From contig JAFGRN010000014.1 in assembly GCA_016935115.1 (NCBI GenBank), positions 1 through 41,856 on the forward strand: 41,856 bases of DNA, written 5' to 3'. Numbering within the stretch: position 1 is the stretch's first letter; each line of letters starts with the position of its first letter. This DNA is from Candidatus Omnitrophota bacterium. GTDB lineage: Bacteria > Omnitrophota > Gorgyraeia > 2-01-FULL-45-10. Positions 15,200-23,951 of the stretch are shown piece by piece. The notes beneath the pieces were generated by a model. It was given only the letters and a program-made list of their open reading frames with translations, was not told the origin of the DNA and made no database searches. The translations under genes were made by a program, and so were the position numbers.

Positions 15200-16867
15200 A
15201 TGAGAAGATGGATAAATTTTATCATCGTAGTATTATTAATGTTTGGCATAACCTATGCCGCCGCGGCCGCGGCTGACGGAGATCTTCGCTGGGACGATGC
15301 CGCCCAATGGTCGACAAATGCCGATAGCGGCTGTTTTGTAAAGGTGAACGGATTCACCGGCGAAAACGATGACGGCCTTAGGATAGATTATAGACTGAAG
15401 CCCGAAGGCGGATGGGTCGCATTGTCGAAGGTCGTTATAGGCCGAATAGATCAAGATACCCCTGTAAAATTCCTTATTAAGGCATCATCTTCGGATGATA
15501 TAGAGATGAAGTTCGTAGATGTCGATTCATCTATCTTCGGCAAGAAAGTGGCGTTGAATAGATACGGCCGGTGGACCGAAGTGGTGATCTATCCCGGCAA
15601 TACTGATCACTGGTGGGGAGGCGACGACAACCTCGACCAGATAGTGACATTCGAGATCGCCGTATCGGGCAAAGGCTCAGGCAGGATCTTTATAGACGAG
15701 ATCGGGACCGGAAAAACCGGCACGGAGGCCAGTTTTGTGCAGGGAGGCCCGGCACTCGATCCGGACAGGGAGCTTGCAGGGATAGGTTTCAGGCAGCGCC
15801 GCGCCTCGGAGATGATGGCAGAAGACCCGCTTGTCGTCGAATATCTTAAGGTTATGCAGGACCGTTCGTCACCGGACAGGAAGCTTGTGCCGTCGATGGA
15901 AGATAATATGGCACAGACTTTTAATAACAGTATCGTCGCAATGGCATTTATACTGAAAGGCGAACGCGAAAGAGCGGAGCGCATACTTGATTTTTACGCG
16001 AATGCCACGAGAGTAAATAACGATGATCTTTATCTGCAGAACTTCTTCTATAAAGGCCAGCCGCGCGGATTTTACCAGTTTGTATTTCTCAATGACCAGC
16101 CGGGAACCGCAGCATACCACAACTCTGGTGATTCCGACAGGTGGATAGGGGATATGGCATGGCTGCTGATCGCCTACAAGTATTATGAAAAGGAATACGG
16201 TTCGGACAGGTATGGTAAGATCATAGGGCTGATAAAGGACCTCCTTAAATTTTATTATAAAGAAGAAGGCGGCGGCGGTTACATCCAGCACGGCTGGCGC
16301 CGGGGAGACAGTAAGCTTCATGAAGACTATGGCCATCCGGAAGCGAATATAGACTGTTATGCCGCCCTGAAACTTTGCGGCGAGGATGAGTATGCCGGGA
16401 AGATAAAGAAATGGATCGATGAGAATGTCAAGGGCAACAGCCTCGCCCTCGATAATTATACATGGCGCGTTCTTGCCTTCGGCAAAGATTACGAAGGCCT
16501 GCTCAATATACCAGAATACGATTTCAGGTACAGGAAGACGATGGATCATAAAGGCGCCAGGGTGGCGGGATTTTTTCATGGCCCCGATATCGAGATGGAG
16601 AATATCTGGGTTGACGGAACGGGCCATATGGCATGCGCCTTCATGGAGGTGGGGCAGTTGGAGCGCGGTTATTTCTACGCGAATCAGATGGATCCGATCA
16701 TTTTCGACAGGTATTTTTCCGGCAAGCGCACGAGGGCGCTTCCGTATACGCTTAATAAGGCCGGCGGTTATGATTGGGTCGATACGTCGAAAGGCTTTGT
16801 CTCATGCGCCGCCTGGTATATATTTGCCAAGAACAGATTTAATCCCATGACACTGGAGAAGAATTGA
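15200..16867 (+). CDS. secreted glycosidase-like protein (CBM-like plus alpha/alpha toroid), function unknown
   Basis: I do not recognise the family with certainty. A signal peptide (about 1-24, 'FIIVVLLMFGITYAAAAA') is followed by a beta-rich region (about 25-170, 'WVALSKVVIGRID', 'GRIFIDEIGTG') that looks like a carbohydrate-binding jelly roll. The rest (about 190-555) has repeated helical hairpins with 'DRWIGDMAWLLIAYKYY', 'HPEANIDCYAALKLCG' and 'WVDGTGHMACAFMEVGQ', typical of six-hairpin (alpha/alpha) glycosidase-like toroids. Catalytic residues cannot be assigned. The ATG at 15200 lies 10 nt after hypC and gives a clean signal peptide; the longer ORF start does not. Its stop overlaps the hypD TTG, so it is embedded in the maturation operon. 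Confidence 0.7.
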   Translation: MRRWINFIIVVLLMFGITYAAAAAADGDLRWDDAAQWSTNADSGCFVKVNGFTGENDDGLRIDYRLKPEGGWVALSKVVIGRIDQDTPVKFLIKASSSDDIEMKFVDVDSSIFGKKVALNRYGRWTEVVIYPGNTDHWWGGDDNLDQIVTFEIAVSGKGSGRIFIDEIGTGKTGTEASFVQGGPALDPDRELAGIGFRQRRASEMMAEDPLVVEYLKVMQDRSSPDRKLVPSMEDNMAQTFNNSIVAMAFILKGERERAERILDFYANATRVNNDDLYLQNFFYKGQPRGFYQFVFLNDQPGTAAYHNSGDSDRWIGDMAWLLIAYKYYEKEYGSDRYGKIIGLIKDLLKFYYKEEGGGGYIQHGWRRGDSKLHEDYGHPEANIDCYAALKLCGEDEYAGKIKKWIDENVKGNSLALDNYTWRVLAFGKDYEGLLNIPEYDFRYRKTMDHKGARVAGFFHGPDIEMENIWVDGTGHMACAFMEVGQLERGYFYANQMDPIIFDRYFSGKRTRALPYTLNKAGGYDWVDTSKGFVSCAAWYIFAKNRFNPMTLEKN

Positions 16868-17946
16868 AATACATAGACGAGTTTAGAAGAAAACCGCTTA
16901 TTGGGAAGCTCGCCGGAAGAATAAGAGCCGCCGCGGAGAGGGGCCGCTCCCATTCTTTTATGGAGGTCTGCGGTACGCATACCATGGCAATATTCAGGTT
17001 CGGCTTGCGCGAATTATTGCCGCGGAATATAATGCTAACCTCCGGCCCGGGATGCCCCGTCTGTGTCACGCCGGACAGTTATATCGATCACGCCGCGGCA
17101 ATAGCGCGGTTGCCGGGGATTATCATGGCCACTTTCGGAGACATGCTGCGCGTACCGGGCACTCGATTGAGTCTGGAGAAGGAGCGTTCCCGCGGTAGGG
17201 TTATAAAGACAGTCTATTCTACCGACGACGCGCTCAATATCGCCCGGAACAACCCGGGTAAAGAAGTGGTCTTCCTGGGAGTCGGATTCGAGACTACTGT
17301 CCCAACGGTGGCAGCGTCGATAATCACGGCGGCTAAGGAGGGCATTGGAAACTATTCAGTGCTCTCTACACATAAAACTATGCCGGAAGCGCTTAGGGCA
17401 TTGGCAGAAGACAGGAGCATAAGAGTTGACGGGTTTATACTGCCCGGCCATGTCGGCGTGATAACAGGCTCCGCGCCCTATGGGTTCCTTTCAAAGAAAT
17501 TTGGTATAAGATCCGTAATAGCTGGATTTGAACCGACCGATATATTACAGGCGATACTTATGCTTTTAAGGCAGAAGAAGCCCCGCCTGGAAGTGCAGTA
17601 TTCGAGAGCGATACATCCCGGCGGTAATGCCCTTGCCCGCAGAATAACGGGAAGAGTCTTTGAGCCATGCCCGTCCGTATGGCGCGGCATCGGCAAGATC
17701 GAAAAAAGCGGGTTGAGGATAAGAAAAAAATATTCGCGTTTCGATGCGGCGCTTAAATTTGGCGTAAAAGTCGCGCCGGGGCGCGTAAATAAGGACTGTA
17801 TTTGCGGCGAAATCCTTAAGGGCAAGAAGACGCCCTATGAGTGCAGGTTATTCGGCAGGGCCTGCAATCCGGATAATCCCGTGGGCGCATGCATGGTTTC
17901 GGGCGAAGGCACATGCGCCGCGTACTACAGGTTCGGAAAGAGATGA
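16864..17946 (+). CDS. hypD: hydrogenase maturation protein HypD
   Basis: HypD is the [4Fe-4S] protein that, with HypC, assembles Fe(CN)2CO. 'FMEVCGTHTMAIFRFGLRELLP', 'SGPGCPVCVTP', 'VFLGVGFETTVPT', 'LPGHVGVITG' and the C-terminal Cys set ('CICGEI', 'ECRLFGRAC', 'GEGTCAAYY') are all present. The 360 aa length is normal. It starts with TTG, overlapping the stop of the preceding gene by 4 nt. Confidence 0.96.
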   Translation: MKYIDEFRRKPLIGKLAGRIRAAAERGRSHSFMEVCGTHTMAIFRFGLRELLPRNIMLTSGPGCPVCVTPDSYIDHAAAIARLPGIIMATFGDMLRVPGTRLSLEKERSRGRVIKTVYSTDDALNIARNNPGKEVVFLGVGFETTVPTVAASIITAAKEGIGNYSVLSTHKTMPEALRALAEDRSIRVDGFILPGHVGVITGSAPYGFLSKKFGIRSVIAGFEPTDILQAILMLLRQKKPRLEVQYSRAIHPGGNALARRITGRVFEPCPSVWRGIGKIEKSGLRIRKKYSRFDAALKFGVKVAPGRVNKDCICGEILKGKKTPYECRLFGRACNPDNPVGACMVSGEGTCAAYYRFGKR

Positions 17947-18950
17947 AGATGGATACCATAACATTGAGCCATGGCGGCGGCGGAAGAAAGATGCACGAAC
18001 TGATCGATTCGGTCTTCAGGAAAGAATTCGCCGACACGGCTCTCGATGAAAAGAAGGATTCGGCAATAGTGAATCTGGCAGGGAGGCCCATCGCGTTTAC
18101 GACGGATTCCTATGTGGTTAATCCGATATTTTTTCCCGGCGGAGATATCGGCTCCCTCGCTATTTACGGCACCGTGAATGACCTGGCAGTGTGCGGGGCC
18201 AGGCCCCTCTATATTTCGGCGGGCGCCGTTATAGAGGAAGGTTTTCCGAAAAAGGACCTCTTGAGGATAGTCCGTTCCATGGCCAAAGCCGCCGGAAAAT
18301 CGGGTGTGCGCATAGTAACGGGAGATACGAAGGTGGTTGAGCGCGGGGCATGTGACAGGATCTTCATCAATACGAGCGGTATAGGCGAGATCTATTACAG
18401 CGGATTGTCGCAGGCGAAGATAAGGGCCGGCGATTCGTTAATATTAAGCGGCCCGGTCGGCGACCATGCCGTAAGCATTCTGTCGAAAAGGGAGGGGATA
18501 GGTTTTTCTACCGCGATAAAGAGCGATTCGGCGCCGCTAAATGCGCTTATTAGAAAAATTCTCGGGGTATCGAAAAGATTGCGTTTTATGCGCGACCCGA
18601 CCAGAGGCGGCCTTGCTACCACGCTCAATGAGATCGCGTCCGGTTCCCGTTTTTCGATCGCGGTAGACGAAGCGGCCGTTCCGGTGCGGGATGGTGTTCG
18701 CCAGGCATGCGAATTATTGGGGCTGGACCCTTTATATCTTGCCTGCGAAGGCCGTGTGGTATTGGTCGCGGCCCAGGATGACGAGCGGGGGATACTGAAA
18801 GCATTACGCTCCGATAAGTCCGGACGCATGGCTGCAAAGATCGGCAGTATCACGGGCGATTATCCCGGGAAAGTATATCTCAATACGATAGCTGGCGGCA
18901 GGAGGATCCTTGATATGCTTTCCGGGGAACAGCTGCCCAGGATCTGCTGA
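17943..18950 (+). CDS. hypE: hydrogenase maturation protein HypE
   Basis: HypE dehydrates a carbamoylated C-terminal Cys to thiocyanate, giving the cyanide ligands. 'LSHGGGGRKMHELI' near the N-terminus, 'FTTDSYVVNPIFFPGGDIG', 'GTVNDLAVCGA', 'TGDTKVVERG' and 'MRDPTRGGLATTLNEIA' are family signatures. The protein ends exactly in 'LPRIC', the acceptor Cys. I start at ATG 17943 (ATGA overlap with hypD), giving 335 aa. The upstream extension in the ORF track is within hypD. Confidence 0.96.
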   Translation: MKMDTITLSHGGGGRKMHELIDSVFRKEFADTALDEKKDSAIVNLAGRPIAFTTDSYVVNPIFFPGGDIGSLAIYGTVNDLAVCGARPLYISAGAVIEEGFPKKDLLRIVRSMAKAAGKSGVRIVTGDTKVVERGACDRIFINTSGIGEIYYSGLSQAKIRAGDSLILSGPVGDHAVSILSKREGIGFSTAIKSDSAPLNALIRKILGVSKRLRFMRDPTRGGLATTLNEIASGSRFSIAVDEAAVPVRDGVRQACELLGLDPLYLACEGRVVLVAAQDDERGILKALRSDKSGRMAAKIGSITGDYPGKVYLNTIAGGRRILDMLSGEQLPRIC

Positions 18951-19669
18951 TGTACAGAGAGCGCGCCTACAGGAGATGGGTTAATGCAGACGGCCTCGTC
19001 ACATTCGAGGTGATGGAGAAAGAGACGGATCTCGCCATCTCCGCCTCAAGGGACCTGGAGAGGCAGGCTCGTTCGGCACTATTGACCTACCGCAAGGAGA
19101 TTGAAGATTATATAAAACTTGACTGCGCCTTTTTAACATCTCTGGAGCCGTTAAGCGTGAGAGCCGGAGCCCCTCTTATAATAAGGTCGATGGCTGATGC
19201 GGCCGCGAAAGCCGGTGTCGGACCGATGGCGGCTGTCGCCGGTGCGGTCGCCGAATTCGTCGGCAGGGATCTCCTGCAGTTCTCCGGCGAAGTTATAGTC
19301 GAGAACGGCGGCGACATATTTTTAAGGAGCGCGAAGAAGAGAGTGATGGGTATCTATGCAGGCGAGGAGTCGCCGTTTACCGGCAAACTGGCCATAGAAA
19401 CGGGGCCCTCGGAGGACGGCATCGGCGTATGCGCTTCGAGCGGCACGGTCAGCCACTCCTTAAGCTTCGGGAAATCGGACGCTGTAGTGATCATGGCCGA
19501 TGAGGCCGCCCTGGCGGATGCAGTTGCCACGGCATCGGGTAATATGTTAAAATCTTCCATGGATATAGAGAAGGCTATCGATTTTGCCCGGTCTGTAGAA
19601 GGCGTAAACGGAGCCCTTGTCATAATAAAAGATAAGATGGGAAGCTGGGGCGGGATAAAATTAGTGTAA
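18950..19669 (+). CDS. UPF0280 (COG2122, ApbE-superfamily) protein
   Basis: The 239-aa protein matches UPF0280/COG2122: 'YRRWVNADGLVTFEVMEKETDL', 'APLIIRSMADAAAKAGVGPMAAVAGAVAEFVG', 'IVENGGDIFL' and 'GIGVCASSGTVSHSLSFGKSDAVVIMAD'. It is distantly related to ApbE-type FMN transferases. A methanogen homologue (MA1715 of Methanosarcina) has been linked to sulfide assimilation and homocysteine formation, as I recall. It starts at the TGATG overlap with hypE and precedes a NIL-ferredoxin, the same company it keeps in methanogens. Confidence 0.82.
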   Translation: MYRERAYRRWVNADGLVTFEVMEKETDLAISASRDLERQARSALLTYRKEIEDYIKLDCAFLTSLEPLSVRAGAPLIIRSMADAAAKAGVGPMAAVAGAVAEFVGRDLLQFSGEVIVENGGDIFLRSAKKRVMGIYAGEESPFTGKLAIETGPSEDGIGVCASSGTVSHSLSFGKSDAVVIMADEAALADAVATASGNMLKSSMDIEKAIDFARSVEGVNGALVIIKDKMGSWGGIKLV

Positions 19670-19703
19670 AGAGTGAGACGGGGGACAATAAGGGGGTTTA
19701 AAG

Positions 19704-20111
19704 ATGGTATCCAAAAGAATAGTCCTGACATTTCCGCATGACATGGTGGACCAGCCTATAGTCTATAAGCTTGTCAAGGAACACAATCTTGTCTTTAATA
19801 TATTACAGGCCAAGATCACTCCGCGGGAAGAAGGGGTAATGGTGCTGGAATTGAAAGGCAAGAAAGAAGATTATGTCGCGGGCATAAAATACCTGAGGTC
19901 CATAGGCGTGAAGATCCAGCCGATAAGCCGCGATGTGACGAGGGATGAGGAGAAGTGCACCCATTGCGGCGCATGCGTAACAATATGCCCGACAGGAGCG
20001 CTCTATACGGATAAGAAGACGATGAAAGTCATGTTCGATTCCGAAAAGTGTATTGCCTGCGAACTCTGCGTAAAGGCCTGCCCGCCCCGCGCCATGATGG
20101 TGAAATTGTAA
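19704..20111 (+). CDS. NIL domain / 2x[4Fe-4S] ferredoxin protein
   Basis: The N-terminal NIL (ACT-like) domain covers about residues 1-75 ('KRIVLTFPHDMVDQPIVYKLVKEHNL'). Two bacterial ferredoxin motifs follow: 'CTHCGACVTICP' and 'CIACELCVKACP', each binding a [4Fe-4S] cluster. The 135 aa length matches the ferredoxin partner of COG1900 (DUF39) proteins used for homocysteine synthesis from aspartate semialdehyde in methanogens and some anaerobes. The COG1900 gene is not in this window. The gene has AAGGGGG upstream and ends the maturation operon. Confidence 0.85.
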   Translation: MVSKRIVLTFPHDMVDQPIVYKLVKEHNLVFNILQAKITPREEGVMVLELKGKKEDYVAGIKYLRSIGVKIQPISRDVTRDEEKCTHCGACVTICPTGALYTDKKTMKVMFDSEKCIACELCVKACPPRAMMVKL

Positions 20112-20122
20112 CAGATTTCGCC

Positions 20123-20152
20123 TTGACGGAATGGCAATGCTTAGTTTACAAT
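20123..20152 (+). promoter_or_regulatory. sigma70-type promoter of the hydrogenase operon
   Basis: TTGACG (20123-20128) and TACAAT (20147-20152) are 18 nt apart, a good vegetative promoter in the 77-nt gap before the hydrogenase operon. Predicted start is near 20159. The leader contains a perfect 8-bp palindrome TGTTAACA (20168-20175) that could be an operator, and no Shine-Dalgarno site. A second, weaker pair (TTGGCT 20154, TATAAC 20176, 16-nt spacing) would start the message almost at the ATG. Confidence 0.65.
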
Positions 20153-20188
20153 ATTGGCTCCCTTATTTGTTAACATATAACTTATATC

Positions 20189-21235
20189 ATGAAGAATAAC
20201 CTGTACACCATAACCAAGAAAGACCTGTTCGACTTATTCGGGCGCCTTGCCGGAGCCAACAGGGTAGTCGTGCCTTACATTAAGGGCGAGAAGCTCTCTT
20301 TCGACGACTTTGACCCTAAAAAAGAAGATGTGATAGAGCTCGGCGGCGTTAGGCAGAGCCAGCCGGTCAAGTCATTTATAAATCCGGTAAGGGAGAAGAT
20401 AACCGGTTCAGCCCCCCGTGGCAAGCCTCTCGTATTAGCCGGCGTAAAAGCATGCGACCTGTCGAGCCTTTTTGTGCAGGATTCCGTTTTCCTGGGCGGA
20501 GATATCGAAGACCCTTTTTACGCGGAAAACAGGAAGAATACGACTATTATAGCCTCGGATTGCACATATGCCAAAGAGACCTGTTTTTGCGTAGCGATGG
20601 AAGGCGCGCCTTATCCATCCAGGTATTTTGACCTTTCCATATCGGCGATAGATAATTATTTTCTGGTGGAGGTAGGAAGCGAAAAAGGGCAGAAGCTGAT
20701 CGACGGGTATAAGACTTTCTTCAAGTCTCCCTCAGTTCATGCCGAGGACCTGCGCCGCGCCGCCCGCGAAAGGGTTACAGGGCAGGTCCGCGATTTCATA
20801 GCAGGAAGAGGCACACCCGATACCGCCCGGATCAAGGGCATGGTGAGAAAGAACTATGATCTGACGGACTTCTGGAAGGAGATGGCGTCGACCTGTGTGG
20901 AGTGCGGAGCCTGTAATTTGGCCTGTCCCACGTGTCATTGTTTTCTCCTCTTCGACGAGAAAGACCAGGCTGGAGCGAAACGCTTCAGGGTTTGGGACGC
21001 CTGCCTTTACAGCACATTCGCGAAGGTCGCCGGAAATCATAATCCCAGGAAGCATCTGTACGAACGCCTGCGCAACAGGTTCGACAAAAAATTCGATTTC
21101 TTTCCGGAAACGCTCGGCTGTTTCGCTTGCACGGGATGCGGCCGCTGTATAGAGGCGTGCCCCGGGAGCATAGACATAAGAGAAGTATTGAAAGGCCTGG
21201 TATCAGGCAAATGGAAGACACCTCCCCATGAGTGA
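20189..21235 (+). CDS. HydB/AsrA-like 4Fe-4S electron-transfer subunit
   Basis: This Fe-S protein resembles the beta subunit of group 3b sulfhydrogenases (HydB) and AsrA of anaerobic sulfite reductase. 'LVLAGVKACDLSSL' and 'CTYAKETCFCVAM' are N-terminal features, and two ferredoxin-type motifs follow at the C-terminal end, 'CVECGACNLACPTCHCF' and 'CTGCGRCIEACPGSIDI'. The length of 348 aa is typical. It probably relays electrons between the flavoprotein encoded next and the hydrogenase. It is the first gene of the operon, and the next gene overlaps it by 8 nt. Confidence 0.85.
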   Translation: MKNNLYTITKKDLFDLFGRLAGANRVVVPYIKGEKLSFDDFDPKKEDVIELGGVRQSQPVKSFINPVREKITGSAPRGKPLVLAGVKACDLSSLFVQDSVFLGGDIEDPFYAENRKNTTIIASDCTYAKETCFCVAMEGAPYPSRYFDLSISAIDNYFLVEVGSEKGQKLIDGYKTFFKSPSVHAEDLRRAARERVTGQVRDFIAGRGTPDTARIKGMVRKNYDLTDFWKEMASTCVECGACNLACPTCHCFLLFDEKDQAGAKRFRVWDACLYSTFAKVAGNHNPRKHLYERLRNRFDKKFDFFPETLGCFACTGCGRCIEACPGSIDIREVLKGLVSGKWKTPPHE

Positions 21236-22058
21236 TTGTAAAAAGAACCCCTACGCTTTCATAGAAGCCGAAGTGATAAAGGTTACCGATGAGACATCCA
21301 ATATAAAGACGTTGACCTTGAAGCCGCGCGGTGATATTGCCTTCAGGGCGGGCCAGTTCATGGAGGTAACGCTTCCGGGAATAGGCGAAGCGCCGTTCAC
21401 GCCTTCATCAAACCACAACAGCAAAGAAACCCTGGATTTTACCATAATGAGCGCCGGGCGAGTCACGAAGCTTATCCACCAGGCTAAGGCTGGGGATGTG
21501 GTGGGCCTGCGCGGGCCGTACGGCACGCGGTATCCGCTGGAGCAGTTCAAGGGCAGGGAAGTATTCATCGTAGGCGGCGGTGTCGGGCTGGCGCCGCTCA
21601 GGGCGCTTCTTTACGCTCTCTTCAATGACATCGGGGATTATAAGAAGATAATACTGCGTTACGGCGCGAGGTCCCCGGGCGACATTGTCTATAAGAGCGA
21701 GATAGATTCATGGCGCCGCAAGGCCGGCAATGTGGATGTAGGGATAACGTGCGATGTCGGAGATCCGTCATGGAGCGGCCATGTCGGGCTTGTTACCACG
21801 ATCCTCAGTAATGACGGCCTCGATATCGGAAATGCGGTTGCCATAGTCTGCGGGCCCCCGATAATGATGAAATTCGCCACATTCAAGCTGTTGGACCTGG
21901 GCTTCAAGGACAGCCAGATACACCTTTCCATGGAGAAGAACATGTCCTGCGGCATAGGCAAATGCGGCCATTGCAGGATAGGGCCATATTACGCGTGCAA
22001 AGACGGGCCGGTCTTTACTTACGATAAGATAAAGAGCCTGCCGAATATCTGGGATTAG
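21228..22058 (+). CDS. HydG/AsrB-like FAD/NAD(P)H-binding subunit
   Basis: This is a ferredoxin-NADP+ reductase-type flavoprotein like HydG of sulfhydrogenase, AsrB or PyrK. It has an FAD-binding barrel with 'RAGQFMEVTLPGIGEAPFT' and 'GDVVGLRGPYG', an NAD(P)-binding domain with 'VGGGVGLAPLRALLYAL' and 'VCGPPIMMKF', and a C-terminal [2Fe-2S] site 'CGIGKCGHCRIGPYYAC'. At 276 aa it is full length. With the preceding gene it forms a diaphorase pair that would exchange electrons between NAD(P)H and the Fe-S chain. Which pyridine nucleotide is used cannot be read here. Confidence 0.88.
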   Translation: MSDCKKNPYAFIEAEVIKVTDETSNIKTLTLKPRGDIAFRAGQFMEVTLPGIGEAPFTPSSNHNSKETLDFTIMSAGRVTKLIHQAKAGDVVGLRGPYGTRYPLEQFKGREVFIVGGGVGLAPLRALLYALFNDIGDYKKIILRYGARSPGDIVYKSEIDSWRRKAGNVDVGITCDVGDPSWSGHVGLVTTILSNDGLDIGNAVAIVCGPPIMMKFATFKLLDLGFKDSQIHLSMEKNMSCGIGKCGHCRIGPYYACKDGPVFTYDKIKSLPNIWD

Positions 22059-22062
22059 GATC

Positions 22063-22566
22063 ATGAAACGGTTGTTGATAGATCTGGATATATGTTCAAA
22101 GTGCGATGAGTGCGGGATGCTCTGCAGTTATATCCGGCACCCCTCGAATAACGGCATAACATCCCTGCGGGAATTCGGGCATTTCGCCGTAGTCTGCCGC
22201 CGCTGTGACGACGCGCCGTGTGTGGCATCGTGCCCGTGGGAGGCGCTTGAATTGCAGAAAGATACGAACATGCTGAAGAGATACATGATGCGCTGCACAT
22301 CATGCAAATCATGTTCGAGGGCCTGTCCGTTCGGAGTAATATATCCTGAGACTATACCGTTTGTTATAGCGAGATGCGATCACTGCCTTGGCAGGCTTAA
22401 GGGCGACGAGAAGCCAGTCTGCCTGGAATCGTGCGGCCATGGAGGCATAAAGTACGGCGAGTTTTCGGAAAATAAAGAAGAGGGGATATTCGCCGCTTCC
22501 GAAAATCTCCTCGTGAAGACGTCTTACAAGTGGGAGAGGGTGCTCGAGGCTCCAAAGAAAAAGTAA
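22063..22566 (+). CDS. HycB-like poly-[4Fe-4S] ferredoxin subunit
   Basis: The protein has four Cys groups: 'CSKCDECGMLC', 'CRRCDDAPCVASCP', 'CTSCKSCSRACP' and 'CDHCLGRLKGDEKPVCLESC'. This is the pattern of HycB/DMSO reductase-B type electron-transfer subunits with up to four [4Fe-4S] clusters. At 167 aa it is slightly short. It starts 4 nt after the flavoprotein and probably links the diaphorase pair to the membrane hydrogenase. The C-terminal 40 residues have no Cys. Confidence 0.85.
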   Translation: MKRLLIDLDICSKCDECGMLCSYIRHPSNNGITSLREFGHFAVVCRRCDDAPCVASCPWEALELQKDTNMLKRYMMRCTSCKSCSRACPFGVIYPETIPFVIARCDHCLGRLKGDEKPVCLESCGHGGIKYGEFSENKEEGIFAASENLLVKTSYKWERVLEAPKKK

Positions 22567-22576
22567 AAGGAATACG

Positions 22577-23515
22577 ATGAAGTTTCCGGCATATATGTTC
22601 GCGTTTCTGGTCTTCCCCGGGTTTGTCTTCTCGGCTGTAGCGGGACTCATGGCAGGGTGGGTGGACAGGAAGGTCACAGCCCGCCTTCAATGGAGGGTAG
22701 GGCCGCCATGGTACCAGAACTTCTTTGATATATTAAAGCTCTTGCTGTATAAGGAGACCCTTATACCGAGGGGTGTGCCCAAAGCTGTCTTTCTTGGAAT
22801 GCCAGCGCTGGGCCTGGCCGCCGCTACTCTCGTTTCGACGATAGTGCTCATTACGAGCGGCATGCCCAAGATCGGATTTATCGGTGATGTAATAGTAGTG
22901 GTCTACCTGATGCTGATACCGCCGATTACGCTCATGCTCGGCGGTTTTGCCTCCGCGAATTCGCTCGCTTCCCTGGGCGCTTCCCGCGAAATGAAGCTGA
23001 TGCTATCGTACGAACTGCCTTTTATACTGGCGCTGGCCGTGCCTATAATGAAATGCGGTTATGTCATACGGCTGGGTGATATCATCGCCTACCAGCGCCT
23101 TCACGGAGATATTTTCGCGAGCCTGTCCGGAGGGATCTCTTTCTTTGTCATGCTTCTCTGCATACAGGCAAAACTCGGGTTTGTCCCTTTTGATATGCCC
23201 GAAGCCGAGACGGAACTGATGGGCGGGCCCTACATAGAGTATTCCGGCAAAGCCCTCGCGATATTCAAATTGACAAAAGCGGTCATGACAGTCGCGATAC
23301 CGGCATTCATGATAGCGCTCTACCTGGGTGGGATTAAATTAACGCTTGATGGCATCGTGAAAGCCGTGATAAAGTACATTCTTATACTTACGGCGATGAT
23401 AATCATAAAGAATACCAATCCCAGGGTAAGAATAGACCAGGCGGTGAAGTTTTTCTGGGGCATTGTAATGGTTCTGGCGGCAGTATCGCTGGTACTGGCA
23501 TTCATGGGAAGGTAA
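22577..23515 (+). CDS. group 4 hydrogenase membrane subunit (NuoH/HycD-like)
   Basis: This is an integral membrane protein of about eight helices, homologous to NuoH of complex I and HycD/EchB/MbhM. 'GWVDRKVTARLQWRVGPPWYQNFFDILKLLLYKE' is the conserved first cytoplasmic loop ('R.GP...Q...D..KLL.KE'). 'GASREMKLMLSYELPF', 'FDMPEAETELMGGPYIEYSG' and the acidic residues within it form the coupling region next to the small subunit. At 312 aa it is standard. It anchors the hydrogenase module and couples it to ion translocation. Confidence 0.93.
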   Translation: MKFPAYMFAFLVFPGFVFSAVAGLMAGWVDRKVTARLQWRVGPPWYQNFFDILKLLLYKETLIPRGVPKAVFLGMPALGLAAATLVSTIVLITSGMPKIGFIGDVIVVVYLMLIPPITLMLGGFASANSLASLGASREMKLMLSYELPFILALAVPIMKCGYVIRLGDIIAYQRLHGDIFASLSGGISFFVMLLCIQAKLGFVPFDMPEAETELMGGPYIEYSGKALAIFKLTKAVMTVAIPAFMIALYLGGIKLTLDGIVKAVIKYILILTAMIIIKNTNPRVRIDQAVKFFWGIVMVLAAVSLVLAFMGR

Positions 23516-23516
23516 G

Positions 23517-23951
23517 ATGGGACTAAAAGAGATTGTACTGACGAAGTCGATATACGTATTCCACGTCTCGAGCGGAAGCTGTAATAACTGTGATATAGAG
23601 ATAATAGCCGCGCTTACGCCGAGGTTCGACCTCGAGCGTTTCGGGGTGGTCCTGGTCGGCAGTATCAAACACGCGGATGCCATGCTCTGCACCGGCTCAT
23701 CGAACCGCCTGGCGATACCGAGGGTAAAGGCCCTGTATGAACAGATGCCGAAACCCGGCTTTGTCATCGCATACGGCTCATGCGGTGCTTCGAGAGGTTT
23801 ATTCAAGGATAGCTACAATACCTGTGCGCCTCTCGATGAGATAATACCTGTCGATGCCTATATACCGGGATGCCCTCCGAAGCCGGAAGCCACTATAGCA
23901 GCGCTCGCAAAACTTATAGCCAGGGTCAGGGCAAAGAAGGCGGTTAAATGA
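23517..23951 (+). CDS. group 4 [NiFe] hydrogenase small subunit (NuoB-like)
   Basis: This is the small subunit holding the proximal [4Fe-4S] cluster. The ligands are C22 and C25 in 'SGSCNNCDIE', C89 in 'YGSCGASRG' and C119 in 'IPGCPPKPE'. It is short (144 aa), as in Ech/Mbh/Hyc enzymes, and has no medial or distal clusters and no signal peptide, so it is cytoplasmic-facing. It starts 1 nt after the NuoH-like gene and overlaps the NuoC-like gene. Confidence 0.94.
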   Translation: MGLKEIVLTKSIYVFHVSSGSCNNCDIEIIAALTPRFDLERFGVVLVGSIKHADAMLCTGSSNRLAIPRVKALYEQMPKPGFVIAYGSCGASRGLFKDSYNTCAPLDEIIPVDAYIPGCPPKPEATIAALAKLIARVRAKKAVK

